50,461 bases of DNA, from positions 1-50,461 of the forward strand of contig JAGFNK010000388.1 of NCBI GenBank assembly GCA_025769875.1, read 5' to 3'. The translations under genes and the position numbers were made by a program. This DNA comes from Russula earlei (taxonomy: Eukaryota > Basidiomycota > Agaricomycetes > Russulales > Russulaceae). The notes under the pieces were generated by a model that was not told the DNA's origin, did not search any database, and saw only the letters and a program-made list of their open reading frames with translations. This document shows positions 17,892 through 26,609 of the stretch, one piece after another (the stretch's first letter is position 1; every line of letters begins with the position of its first letter).

Positions 17892-18335
17892 TTATGTATT
17901 CTTTTTCCATTGGTGGGATTCATCTTCGAATAGTTCTTTACCCCATACGGGTAGTTCCTGCTTGATCCTTTCTACCAATTCTTCACAGGCATCTATGGCA
18001 ACCTTTCTATGTTTGGAGGAGGTGAATACAAACAAACATATTTCACCGGCGGCTATTACGCCAAGACTATGGTGTACATGCATACAGGTGAGCGGGTATT
18101 TGGCGAAGATAGCTTCCCTTATTTCATGCATCTTTTCGAGCGCCATCTCCTGGTAAGTAGTATACTCAATAGCGATTACCTGCTTATTGCCCAGGGTGTC
18201 GGCACGTACCTGCCCTAAGAAAATACTGTGCGCTCCTATATCCGTTTTAGTGCTATGCTTTTGAATGCTTTCTGCAATAAAGCCGGCACTGATGGCACCC
18301 TGTACAAATATATTTTTAGGTTTCCGCTCCTGCAT
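17892..18335 (-). CDS. moaE: Molybdopterin synthase catalytic subunit
   Basis: The 147-residue protein matches MoaE. It has the region GAHSIFLGQVRADTLG, the phrase EYTTYQEMALEKM, the HHSLGVIAAGE strand and the C-terminal SSKHRKVAIDACEELVERIK. MoaE and thiocarboxylated MoaD form the heterotetramer that turns cyclic pyranopterin monophosphate into molybdopterin. Near the C-terminus the sequence is PVWGKE, where E. coli has PFWKRE; the active-site lysine may therefore be shifted by one residue, a variant I believe is frequent in Bacteroidota. It lies 11 bases after the moeB gene and 51 before moaC in the same operon. Confidence 0.92.
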   Translation of the reverse strand: MQERKPKNIFVQGAISAGFIAESIQKHSTKTDIGAHSIFLGQVRADTLGNKQVIAIEYTTYQEMALEKMHEIREAIFAKYPLTCMHVHHSLGVIAAGEICLFVFTSSKHRKVAIDACEELVERIKQELPVWGKELFEDESHQWKKNT

Positions 18336-18346
18336 AGTGATTGTTT

Positions 18347-19459
18347 CTACTGTTGTTGTTGCCAGTGGATGATACCGCCCTGCAGGCTGTAGATCACTTT
18401 GGTTGTTCCAAAGGTATCGAATAAGAGCTGTGCGGCCTTATTGCTTCTTGTGCCGGATTGACAAAAAGCAATGAGTATATCCCCTGTGAGTGAGGAGGCG
18501 CGGGCTGGTAGCTGTGCCAGCGGGATATGCAAGTGTTCAAATGCTTCTGCCAAAGGGATCTCACCGGGTTCCCGTACGTCTATGATGGTTACGGAGGGGT
18601 TGTGTAGTAAGCTGTTAAACCGGTTCGTGTCTATTTCGAATGTTTGGCTGGCATTGGCTGCGCAGAACCAGTCGTAGTCCATTTGCAGGAAGGATGCTGC
18701 ATCTTTCGGTGCGGTTATCCATGCTTCTGTATGAGGCGTTAGATCGAACTGGTATAACTGGTTAGTGAGTGCATTGTAGGTGAGCAGGCAATTGGTTAAG
18801 GGTTTGCCCATGCCAATAATCAACTTGATGGCTTCACTGGCTTGCATACACCCGATGATACCGGGTAGTACACCGAGTACACCAGCTTCTGCACAATTGA
18901 GCAGGGTATTGTTTTGTGGCGGTTCGGGGAACAGGTCGCGGTAGTTTACAGGCCTGTTATTGCCATCGCCGGTGGAATTGAATATGGCTACCTGGCCTTC
19001 AAATTGTGAGATGGCTCCGTATACCAGGGGTTTATTGAGCAGTACACAGGCATCGTTGATCATATAACGGGTGGAGAAATTATCAGTGGCGTCTATTACA
19101 AGATCATATGCCTGTATGATCTTAAGGGCATTGCTATTGGTGAGCCTTTGGGGCCAGGCTATTATCTCTATTCCTGTATTGAGTTGTTGTAATACTGTTG
19201 CGGCAGTGGTGGCTTTGTTGTGGCCAATATGGTGAGTGGCATAGAGTATCTGCCGGTGGAGGTTGTTTAATGAAACGGTGTCGCCATCTGCTATGCCTAT
19301 CTTTCCGATACCTGCTGCTGCGAGGTATTGCAGGGCGGGGCAGCCGAGGCCACCGGCACCTATCACCAATACTTTTGCCTGCAGTAGTTTATCCTGCCCT
19401 GCTGTGCCGATCTCTTTTAGCAAGAGCTGGCGTTCGTATCGTTGGTATTTGCTATCCAT
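18347..19459 (-). CDS. moeB: MoaD adenylyltransferase MoeB/ThiF-type with rhodanese domain
   Basis: The 370-residue protein joins two domains. Residues about 5-245 are an E1-like adenylyltransferase (VLVIGAGGLGCPALQYL, LNNLHRQILY, DATDNFSTRY, NCAEAGVLGVLPG). Residues about 280-370 are a rhodanese with the loop CQSGTRS. It activates the MoaD C-terminus with ATP, and the rhodanese may supply sulfur for the thiocarboxylate. The paired zinc cysteines (CxxC) of E. coli MoeB are not visible. Being next to moaD (7 bases) and moaE supports the Moco role; the same fold also serves thiamine synthesis (ThiF), for which no partner is here. Confidence 0.9.
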   Translation of the reverse strand: MDSKYQRYERQLLLKEIGTAGQDKLLQAKVLVIGAGGLGCPALQYLAAAGIGKIGIADGDTVSLNNLHRQILYATHHIGHNKATTAATVLQQLNTGIEIIAWPQRLTNSNALKIIQAYDLVIDATDNFSTRYMINDACVLLNKPLVYGAISQFEGQVAIFNSTGDGNNRPVNYRDLFPEPPQNNTLLNCAEAGVLGVLPGIIGCMQASEAIKLIIGMGKPLTNCLLTYNALTNQLYQFDLTPHTEAWITAPKDAASFLQMDYDWFCAANASQTFEIDTNRFNSLLHNPSVTIIDVREPGEIPLAEAFEHLHIPLAQLPARASSLTGDILIAFCQSGTRSNKAAQLLFDTFGTTKVIYSLQGGIIHWQQQQ

Positions 19460-19466
19460 TCTATAT

Positions 19467-19700
19467 TTAACCGCCGGAAAAGGGTGGTAATAATGCTATT
19501 GTTGGGTGATCGGTTAATGGGGTGTTGCCGGTGATGACCTGCCTGTTGACTGCTATTGCGTAAGGTATTTCTTTGATGGCAGGATATAAAGTGTGCAACT
19601 GCAGCATGAGCTGATCGGTATCTGCTGCATCGTTTAGTGTGATGGTATTGCTGCCTGTGATATCGGCCAGCTGACCGAAGATGATAATGTTTACCGGCAT
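19467..19700 (-). CDS. moaD: Molybdopterin synthase sulfur-carrier subunit
   Basis: This is a 77-residue ubiquitin-like protein ending in the required Gly-Gly (LLPPFSGG), where MoeB forms the acyl-adenylate and the thiocarboxylate is made. The order of beta strands and the size match MoaD. The gene lies between a TauE-type exporter gene (16 bases upstream) and moeB (7 bases downstream), in a tightly packed operon. Confidence 0.92.
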   Translation of the reverse strand: MPVNIIIFGQLADITGSNTITLNDAADTDQLMLQLHTLYPAIKEIPYAIAVNRQVITGNTPLTDHPTIALLPPFSGG

Positions 19701-19716
19701 CTCCCCTCCTTTTCTT

Positions 19717-20457
19717 TTATGCTCCCGTGAGTAATAATTTAACGGCTGCTACCAATAAGGCAGTGGCGAGTATGTTCTTGAGTACGGTTTGTTTGAACCG
19801 TAAGGAACCCAACCAGGCGCCTCCTAATCCCCCTACAAAAGCGACCGCTACATAACTATACATATCGGGACTGAAGTGTATGCCTTTTACCAATTGCCCC
19901 CCGAGACCAGATAAGGAATTGACGAAAATAAACAGGGCGCTGATGGCGGCTGTTTGTTTTTGGTCTGTCCATTTTAATAACAATAGTATGGGGGAAAGGA
20001 TGATACCGCCACCAATACCTATCATACCGGAGACCAACCCTATGGTACTCCCTATTAGTAACGACAAGGGTATACTGGATGGTTTGATCTCGCTTACCGG
20101 GAAGTTCCTGAAAAACAGGAAGCGGGCTACGGGTATGAGGAGTAAGAGGCCGAGGATCTTTTTATAGATGGCTCCATCCATTACAATCAATCCCCCTACA
20201 AACGACATGGGTATAGATGCTATGGCCAGGGGGATGAAGATCTTCCATATAAAATGTTTACCCCGGTAGAACTGGATAAAGGAAGTGAGTGATACGAACA
20301 GGTTTAACAGTAATGCCGTGGGTTTCATTACATCGGGTGTTATACTGAATATAGCCATCAGGGCGAGGTAGCCACTGGCGCCGCCATGCCCTACGGATGC
20401 GTAGAGGAAGGCTACCATAAACAGGAGCAGGTAAAACAGCCACAGGTATTCTGTCAT
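19717..20457 (-). CDS. TauE/SafE-family membrane transporter
   Basis: The 246-residue protein has about seven to eight membrane helices. It shows the family features YASVGHGGASGYLALMA near the N-terminus and the internal repeat GMIGIGGGIILSPILLLL. TauE/SafE proteins export or import sulfite, sulfoacetate or related small anions. Ten bases separate it from moeA and 16 from moaD, so it is part of the Moco operon. Molybdate, sulfite or another oxyanion are conceivable substrates, but the sequence does not show which. There is no ModABC molybdate importer in the window. Confidence 0.87.
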   Translation of the reverse strand: MTEYLWLFYLLLFMVAFLYASVGHGGASGYLALMAIFSITPDVMKPTALLLNLFVSLTSFIQFYRGKHFIWKIFIPLAIASIPMSFVGGLIVMDGAIYKKILGLLLLIPVARFLFFRNFPVSEIKPSSIPLSLLIGSTIGLVSGMIGIGGGIILSPILLLLKWTDQKQTAAISALFIFVNSLSGLGGQLVKGIHFSPDMYSYVAVAFVGGLGGAWLGSLRFKQTVLKNILATALLVAAVKLLLTGA

Positions 20458-20467
20458 AGTAAACTAC

Positions 20468-21652
20468 TTAAAACGGTAATAAGTGTACTTCTACCATTGC
20501 GCCTGCTGCATATTCTTCTCCTTCTTCTTCGAGACGGATGAGGCAATTGGCAGCGGAGAAAGAGCTTAACCGGTATGATTCCTGTGCCTGTAGCGGTATT
20601 ACTTTGTTTGCTTCTACATGGCCTTTGAGGAAATGCGTTAAACCGGGTTTCTTTTGGTGAGCTTTGGCTAATGGTAAATGTACTACTTTGATGATACTTT
20701 TCCGTTGTGTTAGTTGCTGTAAGGCGGGTATTACATATTCATAGAAACAGGTGAGTACCGAGGATGGATTGCCGGGTAGTCCGAACACCAGTTTGTCGCC
20801 TTTCTTACCAAAGAATAAGGGTTTACCTGGTTTTTGTTTGATGCGGTGAAACAGTTGTTGTACGCCGCAGATGGATGCAGCTTCGAGTACATAGTCATAA
20901 TCCCCTACACTCACACCGCCGGTGAGCAATACCATATCGCTATGTTCAAGCGCTTTTTCAAGTGCATCTTCCATGAGGCATAAGTCGTCATCTACCCAGA
21001 TGGTTGTTACATTACTCATGAACAGTTGCTGTAAAATGGCATTGAGTGTAAATGAATTGGATTCATATACCTGTCCGTGTAACAGGGGTTTACCCGGTTG
21101 CCTTAATTCATTGCCGGTAACAACAATACTAATCGTGGGTTTGGAAATAACCTTTACTTCGGCAATACCAATACCGGCCAGGAAACCGATAGCGGCGGGT
21201 GAGAGGCAAGTGCCCTTTGTGGCGGCGATCTCTCCTGCTTTTATCTCGGAGCCTTTGGGTCGTACGTTGCTTCCTTTTTTCAGTAAGGTATCTGTGCCTG
21301 TTAGTTCGTTGTTTTCTACAGTTACTTTCTCCTGTATAATAACGGTATCTGCACCCTGTGGCATAGGCGCGCCTGTGAAAATACGGGCTGCCTGCCGGGC
21401 CTGGATACGGGCTGCTATGCTATGGCCTGCGGGTATTACACCTTCTACCTGTAGTTTATGGTGATAATAATAGTCGTCGAAGGCAATGGCATAGCCATCC
21501 ATAGAGGATTGATCGAAGGCAGGAATATCGGCTACGGCATATACATCTTCTGCCAATACATAGGTTAGCGCACTTTCCAGGGGGAGCGTGATGGCAGGCA
21601 ATACTTTACAGTTGTGCCTGATAATGTTTTTGGCTTCGTTAACGGTGATCAT
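20468..21652 (-). CDS. moeA: Molybdopterin molybdotransferase
   Basis: The 394-residue protein has the usual MoeA length and landmarks: ADIPAFDQSSMDGYAIAF near residue 45, the phrase GAPMPQGADTVIIQE, the MoCF core LLTGGVSVGDYDYV and FGLPGNPSSVL. MoeA inserts molybdate into adenylylated molybdopterin made by the MogA-type enzyme. It follows moaA by 58 bases and precedes the transporter gene by 10. Confidence 0.94.
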   Translation of the reverse strand: MITVNEAKNIIRHNCKVLPAITLPLESALTYVLAEDVYAVADIPAFDQSSMDGYAIAFDDYYYHHKLQVEGVIPAGHSIAARIQARQAARIFTGAPMPQGADTVIIQEKVTVENNELTGTDTLLKKGSNVRPKGSEIKAGEIAATKGTCLSPAAIGFLAGIGIAEVKVISKPTISIVVTGNELRQPGKPLLHGQVYESNSFTLNAILQQLFMSNVTTIWVDDDLCLMEDALEKALEHSDMVLLTGGVSVGDYDYVLEAASICGVQQLFHRIKQKPGKPLFFGKKGDKLVFGLPGNPSSVLTCFYEYVIPALQQLTQRKSIIKVVHLPLAKAHQKKPGLTHFLKGHVEANKVIPLQAQESYRLSSFSAANCLIRLEEEGEEYAAGAMVEVHLLPF

Positions 21653-21710
21653 AGGGAGCGGGCAATGTTAGTGTTAATGATTAATTAGGGTTATTGTTTA
21701 CTGGTTAGGG

Positions 21711-22691
21711 TTAGCCGCCAATGGCGATCATACTCCTGTTTTCTATGGCTGTTGATTGTAATTGTGTAAAGTCGTTTACAAACTGGCCGCCACGTTCTGC
21801 TGCCTTTTGGCTGATGGATGCTATGATGAGGCTTTTTACATCTTCTCCTTTACGCAGGGCTTGTAACAGGTCTATCTCTCCTTTGGAGAAGAGGCAGTTC
21901 TTCATTTTACCATCTGCTGTTAAACGCATGCGGTTACAGGTGCTGCAGAATGGCGCGCTCATGGTACTGATAACGGCAAATGTTCCGGCATGACCGGGTA
22001 CGCGGTAATGCTTTGCGGTATCATGTTCTTCATCCTGCAGGCGTTCAATGGTGTATTTGCTTTCTATTAGTTGTAAGATCTCTTGCCAGGTGAATACTTT
22101 ATTACTGCTCCATTGATTGCCGCTAAAAGGCATGAACTCTATAAAACGTACATGCACGGGTGTGTGCTTTGTCCATTCAACAAAGTCGTGTATCTCCTGG
22201 TCGTTGATACCTTTCATGGCTACTGCATTCACTTTCACATGGATGCCCTGTTGGATGAGCAGGTGAATATTATCCCATACCTGTTGAAAATTGTCTCTGC
22301 GGGTAATGAAGCGAAACTGGCTGGCTTTGAGTGTGTCGAGGCTTATATTTATCGACGTGATATTGGCTGCTTTTATTGCGGGCAGGTGTTCCTGCAGGCG
22401 AATACCATTGGTAGATAATGTTAGGGTAACGGGTAATTGTGCCAGGGAACGAATAATGGCGCCTGCATCTTTACGAACCAGTGGTTCTCCACCCGTGAGC
22501 CTTATTTTAGTGACGCCGAGATCGACAAAGATCTTTGCGAGCGTTTCTATTTCATGGGCCTGCATTAACCGGGCTGATGGCATAAAGGCATACTCTTCTT
22601 CCGGCATACAATAAAAACAACGGAGGTTGCAATTATCAGTAAGCGATATACGCAGGTAGGTGTGTATCCGGTTGAATGAATCGATCAGCAT
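21711..22691 (-). CDS. moaA: GTP 3',8-cyclase (molybdenum cofactor biosynthesis)
   Basis: The 326-residue radical-SAM enzyme has the SAM-cluster motif Cys21-x3-Cys25-x2-Cys28 (DNCNLRCFYCMPEE) and the phrase RLTGGEPLVRKD. The second [4Fe-4S] cluster motif is CSTCNRMRLTADGKMKNC near the C-terminus, and the protein ends in the conserved Gly-Gly (IAIGG). It converts GTP to the cyclic intermediate used by MoaC, the first step of Moco synthesis. It is the first recognisable Moco gene of the operon, 42 bases after the BamA-like gene. Confidence 0.95.
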   Translation of the reverse strand: MLIDSFNRIHTYLRISLTDNCNLRCFYCMPEEEYAFMPSARLMQAHEIETLAKIFVDLGVTKIRLTGGEPLVRKDAGAIIRSLAQLPVTLTLSTNGIRLQEHLPAIKAANITSINISLDTLKASQFRFITRRDNFQQVWDNIHLLIQQGIHVKVNAVAMKGINDQEIHDFVEWTKHTPVHVRFIEFMPFSGNQWSSNKVFTWQEILQLIESKYTIERLQDEEHDTAKHYRVPGHAGTFAVISTMSAPFCSTCNRMRLTADGKMKNCLFSKGEIDLLQALRKGEDVKSLIIASISQKAAERGGQFVNDFTQLQSTAIENRSMIAIGG

Positions 22692-22733
22692 CTATAGTCA
22701 TTTGCGACAAGTAAAGGTATGGATTAATATGTG

Positions 22734-23966
22734 TTAAAACACTTCTCCGAGGTTTACAAAGAAGCCATTGCTGCCGTCTTTACCTATTCCATAATCAACG
22801 CAGATATTAGCGCCGGAATGTTTGTTGAGTTTGATGCGTAATCCTGCACCACAGGCAGGGAGTAGTTCGTTGAACTGTTCGGATAGTTCTCCTGAGAACT
22901 TTTCTACATTGGCAAATACTACCCCTCCCAATAAACCATTACGGCTAATACGGAAGCGGTATTCGCTTTCGAGGTAATACATATTCTTGCCCCTGAAGCG
23001 ACCTTGTATATATCCCCTGCCAGTATTATACTGGTCGTCCCAACCGGTACTTGGCAACAGTAAGTAGGGAGGATTACCACCGCCTACCGTCATCCAATTA
23101 TAACTCCAGAAGGCCAATACATTGTGGGAGCTGCCGGGGAAATGGAAATACTTCCGTACGTCTATTAACAGGGATTGCCAGGTGTCGCTGCTGCCCAGGA
23201 ATTTCCTGTTATTACGATATACAACGTTGGCATACCATCCCTGGTCTGCATTGATCTGGTTGGTTCTGTTATCGTATAAGGCCCGTAGGGTGAAGCCAGA
23301 GGCTATCTCATCGTCGCCCAATTCTCTTTGGAGGATGGTATTGATGCGTCGTGTTTCGGGATCAATGGCTTTGATGTTCCAGTATTGATCGTAATAGAAG
23401 CCCACCCCTGCATATATGTTTTTGGCTACCGATTTAAGTATGGTTTGGTGTAGTTTAATGGCCGAAAAGTCGATAGTGATCCCTTTGTTGGGGTCTGTAT
23501 GGCCACCCAGTCCATAGATATCGGAGGGATATTTAATGTAGCGGTTATCAGAAATAAAATTAAAGCCATTGTTCTTTGTCCATATGTCTGCGAGAACAGG
23601 AACAATCACCTGGTTGTATTGGGAATAGGTAATACTGGTGGAGAGGCTGGATATCTTTTCGTCTTTACTGCTGCCGTTGTGGTATCCTATATTGGCGCTG
23701 AGGATACCGGCAAACCCCGTTTGAAGGGTGTACCCTACCGCGGGGAAAATGGCTACATGGTAATGAACCGGGGCGGCTGTATCTTTTGACAGCATGCCTT
23801 TGTGGTGATTGAATAACTGGTGGATGACATCGGCCAGGTCTTTATCGTTGAGGTTGGCGGAGCTCATGTCTGCCTGTTTAACGGCTTCGGCGCTATCCAC
23901 TTGTGCACTGGCTACAGTGAAGAAGAAGAGGGATAAAAATGATAACCAGTATTTGTTGTACTTCAA
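22734..23966 (-). CDS. BamA/TamA-type outer membrane barrel protein
   Basis: The 410-residue protein has a signal peptide (MKYNKYWLSF...ASAQ). A C-terminal beta barrel includes segments such as GFTLRALYDNRTNQINADQGW and YYLESEYRFRISRNGLLGG, typical of the surface-antigen/BamA barrel, and the last residue is Phe. POTRA repeats are not evident, and the N-terminal extension is short, so this is a small barrel relative rather than BamA itself. Its role is unknown. It precedes moaA by 42 bases and may be co-transcribed with the Moco operon by chance or read-through. Confidence 0.75.
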   Translation of the reverse strand: MKYNKYWLSFLSLFFFTVASAQVDSAEAVKQADMSSANLNDKDLADVIHQLFNHHKGMLSKDTAAPVHYHVAIFPAVGYTLQTGFAGILSANIGYHNGSSKDEKISSLSTSITYSQYNQVIVPVLADIWTKNNGFNFISDNRYIKYPSDIYGLGGHTDPNKGITIDFSAIKLHQTILKSVAKNIYAGVGFYYDQYWNIKAIDPETRRINTILQRELGDDEIASGFTLRALYDNRTNQINADQGWYANVVYRNNRKFLGSSDTWQSLLIDVRKYFHFPGSSHNVLAFWSYNWMTVGGGNPPYLLLPSTGWDDQYNTGRGYIQGRFRGKNMYYLESEYRFRISRNGLLGGVVFANVEKFSGELSEQFNELLPACGAGLRIKLNKHSGANICVDYGIGKDGSNGFFVNLGEVF

Positions 23967-24181
23967 AAGGAGTAGCTTTTAATAACGTAAATGAATGTAT
24001 TGAAAGCAATAGGTGCAGGGCAACAAATGGCGTTATCTATTTGTTACGAAAGATCACTTATTTCCTCTCATTACAGGAACGAAATTAACTCAGGGTGTGC
24101 TGAGATATATACCTGCCTAAGAAAATATACGTTAAAAAGCATAAATCGGCTGCCAGGCTGCTAAAGCCGGGGGTGAGTTTG

Positions 24182-25123
24182 CTAAAATCTTCCCCTGTGA
24201 CGAAGATGGGATAATCGTTTGAGTATTTCTTTATTAAGGCTGCGGCTAACAGGAATGGGTTCGGGAATACCCGTGATATATAGTTTTAGTCCCGAGGCGT
24301 TGCCTTTGATCTGGTGAACATGGTAGAGGTTTACCAGGTAGGTTTTATGGCATCTCATGATGAAATCGTATGCAGAGAGCGTTTCTTCCAATTTTTTTAG
24401 GGTACCACGAAAGAGGATGGAATGCACTTCGGCGTTCTTTCGGAAGAAGATACGGATATAATTATCGGCGGAGTGCAGGTAGAGGAGGTTGACCGGTTCA
24501 ACTACCAGTACCTCTTTTTTATTATCCCCCCGCAAAATGATGGGTGAGCTTAGTAGTCGCCATTCCTTATCAACCGATATTCCCTGGGTGATGATATGGC
24601 CTGTTGTTATTACCCCTTGCTGTGCGGGTATATTGTTTAGCTTGTTGATGGCCTGCTTTCGATCCTGCTGGTATCGAAGCAATATAACAGTTTGCTCCAC
24701 AAGGAAAGTGAGCCCTGCTACACATACCAGGCAAAGCAGGGAGATAACCGGCCAGTTTTGCAGTGAGCCTTCCTGCATGGCTTTTAAGCTAAGCTCGATG
24801 GCTGTTTGCACCAGCGCTACGAATAGCAATAACCCGCCCAGTAGAAGCCTGGCGCGGATAAATCGTTTAAAATATACATCGAATGTCCCATTTGTCCAAT
24901 AGTACAGGAGCCATGTAAAAAAAAGGACGAACAGTAGCGTTATACTTATTACAATGTAGTTGTGTGGAAAGATGATGTAAACAAGTAATGACGACGACAA
25001 TAATGACGGAACAACGGAACCTCTATTTGTAAAAACCATAGTTATAATACTGAAAACTAAAACGCCATAAAATAGGTATAGCACCTTTCTTTCAATATTG
25101 GAGCTTAAGGAGTGGCTTTTCAT
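24182..25123 (-). CDS. LytTR-domain regulator with membrane-spanning N-terminus (first paralogue)
   Basis: The 313-residue protein starts at the ATG at 25121-25123; an in-frame GTG at 25147 is a less likely start. Four hydrophobic segments occupy about residues 15-150, then a LytTR DNA-binding domain follows (about 205-305: NLLYLHSADNYIRIFF, FRGTLKKLEETL, RCHKTYLVNLYHVHQIKG, PVSRSLNKEILKRL). Such one-component membrane regulators bind direct repeats in DNA. The signal is unknown. It is a close relative of the gene at 25451-26371, which lies 328 bases upstream on the same strand; the shared LytTR region is nearly the same length and wording. There is no histidine kinase next to it. Confidence 0.85.
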   Translation of the reverse strand: MKSHSLSSNIERKVLYLFYGVLVFSIITMVFTNRGSVVPSLLSSSLLVYIIFPHNYIVISITLLFVLFFTWLLYYWTNGTFDVYFKRFIRARLLLGGLLLFVALVQTAIELSLKAMQEGSLQNWPVISLLCLVCVAGLTFLVEQTVILLRYQQDRKQAINKLNNIPAQQGVITTGHIITQGISVDKEWRLLSSPIILRGDNKKEVLVVEPVNLLYLHSADNYIRIFFRKNAEVHSILFRGTLKKLEETLSAYDFIMRCHKTYLVNLYHVHQIKGNASGLKLYITGIPEPIPVSRSLNKEILKRLSHLRHRGRF

Positions 25124-25217
25124 GATAGTAGAGAAGTCAAAATTCACTCACCGGGCCGCACCGTCAAAATTATTGGGGCTATCGGGAATTTTTGGGGTAA
25201 ACAGTAAGGAAAAAGAG

Positions 25218-25241
25218 AGGGTTCGTGTGACCACGAACCCT
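25218..25241 (-). terminator. Hairpin, probable terminator of the second LytTR gene
   Basis: AGGGTTCGTG (25218-25227) pairs perfectly with CACGAACCCT (25232-25241) around a 4-base loop. Read on the minus strand it is followed by CTCTTTTTCC, a T-rich tract. It lies 210 bases downstream of the LytTR gene ending at 25451 and after a small ORF. Confidence 0.55.
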
Positions 25242-25325
25242 AATGAGGTTGTATGAAAGCAATGCAGGAACAAATCATTACTATGGAGTAATGTTATAAA
25301 CGAAACAATACGATAACTAACTTAC

Positions 25326-25439
25326 TTATGGGGTATGACTGAGTACGTATAATTTCTTTACTCCGCCATACCATTCAATGGCAACGATACTAAGCAGCCG
25401 GGTATTCGCTGCGCTTTGATAACTGATAGTGTACAACAT
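25326..25439 (-). CDS. Possible 37-residue small protein downstream of LytTR gene
   Basis: An ATG at 25437-25439, 12 bases after the stop of the LytTR gene ending at 25451, opens a frame of 37 residues. The protein is hydrophobic with aromatic residues (contains AIEWYGGVKKLYVL) and has no recognised family. Position after the LytTR gene and before a hairpin at 25218-25241 fits a short gene in the same transcript. The length alone could occur by chance, so this is a low-confidence call. Confidence 0.3.
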   Translation of the reverse strand: MLYTISYQSAANTRLLSIVAIEWYGGVKKLYVLSHTP

Positions 25440-25450
25440 AGCTGGTGTTT

Positions 25451-26371
25451 TTAAATAAGGGAATAGGTGTAATAAGCGCCACGGGTACCTAAATGGGATA
25501 ACCGTTCCAATATCTCCTTGTTGAGGTTGCGGCTGACAGGTACGGGATTTACGACACCCATGATATACAATTTGAGACCCAGCGCATTTCCTTTTATCAG
25601 GTGAACATGGAGCAGGTTAACCAGGAAGGTTTTGTGACACCGGAAGAGGAAGTCGTGCTCTGCAAGGGTTTCTTCGAATTTCTTGAGTGTTCCCCTGAAG
25701 AGTATGGAGTCTATTTGCCCGTTATTCATAAAGAAGATACGGGTGTAATTGTCTGCGGCGTGTAAGTACAGCAGGTTGGAGGGTTCTATCTCCAGCAATT
25801 CACTTTTGTTGTCTCCTTTTAGAATAAGGGATGAGATGGGTGATAGCTTTTCCTTTTTTTCTGCTATCACTTCCTGCATAAGGCCTTCTCCTCCTTTTAA
25901 CAGGTTATCGCTGTACGATTGCAGGATGAGTGTTTGCTGTGTGATAAACACAACCATCCCGAGGCAAACGAGTAACAGGATAAAAATGGTGGTTAACCCG
26001 GCTAATTGACCCGATGTTTTCCAGTTGGCAAACATTACAATAATGGATGTGTTGGCCAGCACGATGAGCATGGGAATACCTGAGTAGAATAGCCTTGCCT
26101 GCTGGAACCTTTTCAATATTGTACCGAATACGCCATTGAGCCTGCACCAAAGCAGCCAAACACAGAAACCTGCATTTAGCAGCGTTACTACAGGAATAAT
26201 ACACTTTAGTGAGAATGGCGTGTACAATAAGAGGAAAAGCACTAACAGAGGCTGGAGGAGATGACTCCTTTCCACGATAATAAAAGTGGTAAGCAGGATC
26301 GCAATGGCTATATAGTATAGCCAGGACACACGGTTCCCAGTGTGTTGTGGGATTGGACCAGGATTTTTCAT
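25451..26371 (-). CDS. LytTR-domain regulator with membrane-spanning N-terminus (second paralogue)
   Basis: The 306-residue protein starts at the ATG at 26369-26371; the in-frame TTG at 26392 is unlikely. It shares the layout of the first paralogue: several hydrophobic segments (about residues 15-145) and a C-terminal LytTR DNA-binding domain with NLLYLHAADNYTRIFF, FRGTLKKFEETL, RCHKTFLVNLLHVHLIKG and PVSRNLNKEILERL. The two genes probably arose by tandem duplication; the N-terminal halves have diverged far more than the DNA-binding halves. The signal and target are unknown, and they may bind similar sites. Confidence 0.85.
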   Translation of the reverse strand: MKNPGPIPQHTGNRVSWLYYIAIAILLTTFIIVERSHLLQPLLVLFLLLYTPFSLKCIIPVVTLLNAGFCVWLLWCRLNGVFGTILKRFQQARLFYSGIPMLIVLANTSIIVMFANWKTSGQLAGLTTIFILLLVCLGMVVFITQQTLILQSYSDNLLKGGEGLMQEVIAEKKEKLSPISSLILKGDNKSELLEIEPSNLLYLHAADNYTRIFFMNNGQIDSILFRGTLKKFEETLAEHDFLFRCHKTFLVNLLHVHLIKGNALGLKLYIMGVVNPVPVSRNLNKEILERLSHLGTRGAYYTYSLI

Positions 26372-26538
26372 AGTTATATTGGATTGGTACAATAGCCATT
26401 ATAGCTATTACACTTAGGTTAAGTTAAATATATATCACTTAACGAATGCTAATATAACTACATTAACTGAATATTCTAATTATTTGCGGGTTATTTGGGA
26501 TTATCTACAACAAATGTGTAACAAGTACACAAATATCC

Positions 26539-26576
26539 AAAAGGAGGGGCTGCGCGTTCGCGCAGCCCCTCCTTTT
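26539..26576. terminator. Strong bidirectional intrinsic terminator
   Basis: An 18-bp perfect stem (AAAAGGAGGGGCTGCGCG, arms 26539-26556 and 26559-26576) has A and T runs at its ends. It lies 34 bases after the end of the beta-barrel gene at 26610 on the minus strand. Only two bases separate the arms, so the innermost pair would open into the loop. Confidence 0.85.
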
Positions 26577-26609
26577 TATGCATCAAAATTTGTTGCCCAA
26601 ATGCCGGGA

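Noticed and set aside
20922..21464. A 180-codon plus-strand ORF opposite moeA
   Set aside because: Antisense shadow of moeA; low-complexity protein with no domain.
22734..23966. BamA, the essential barrel assembly protein
   Set aside because: Too short (410 residues) and no POTRA repeats are apparent; it is only a related barrel.
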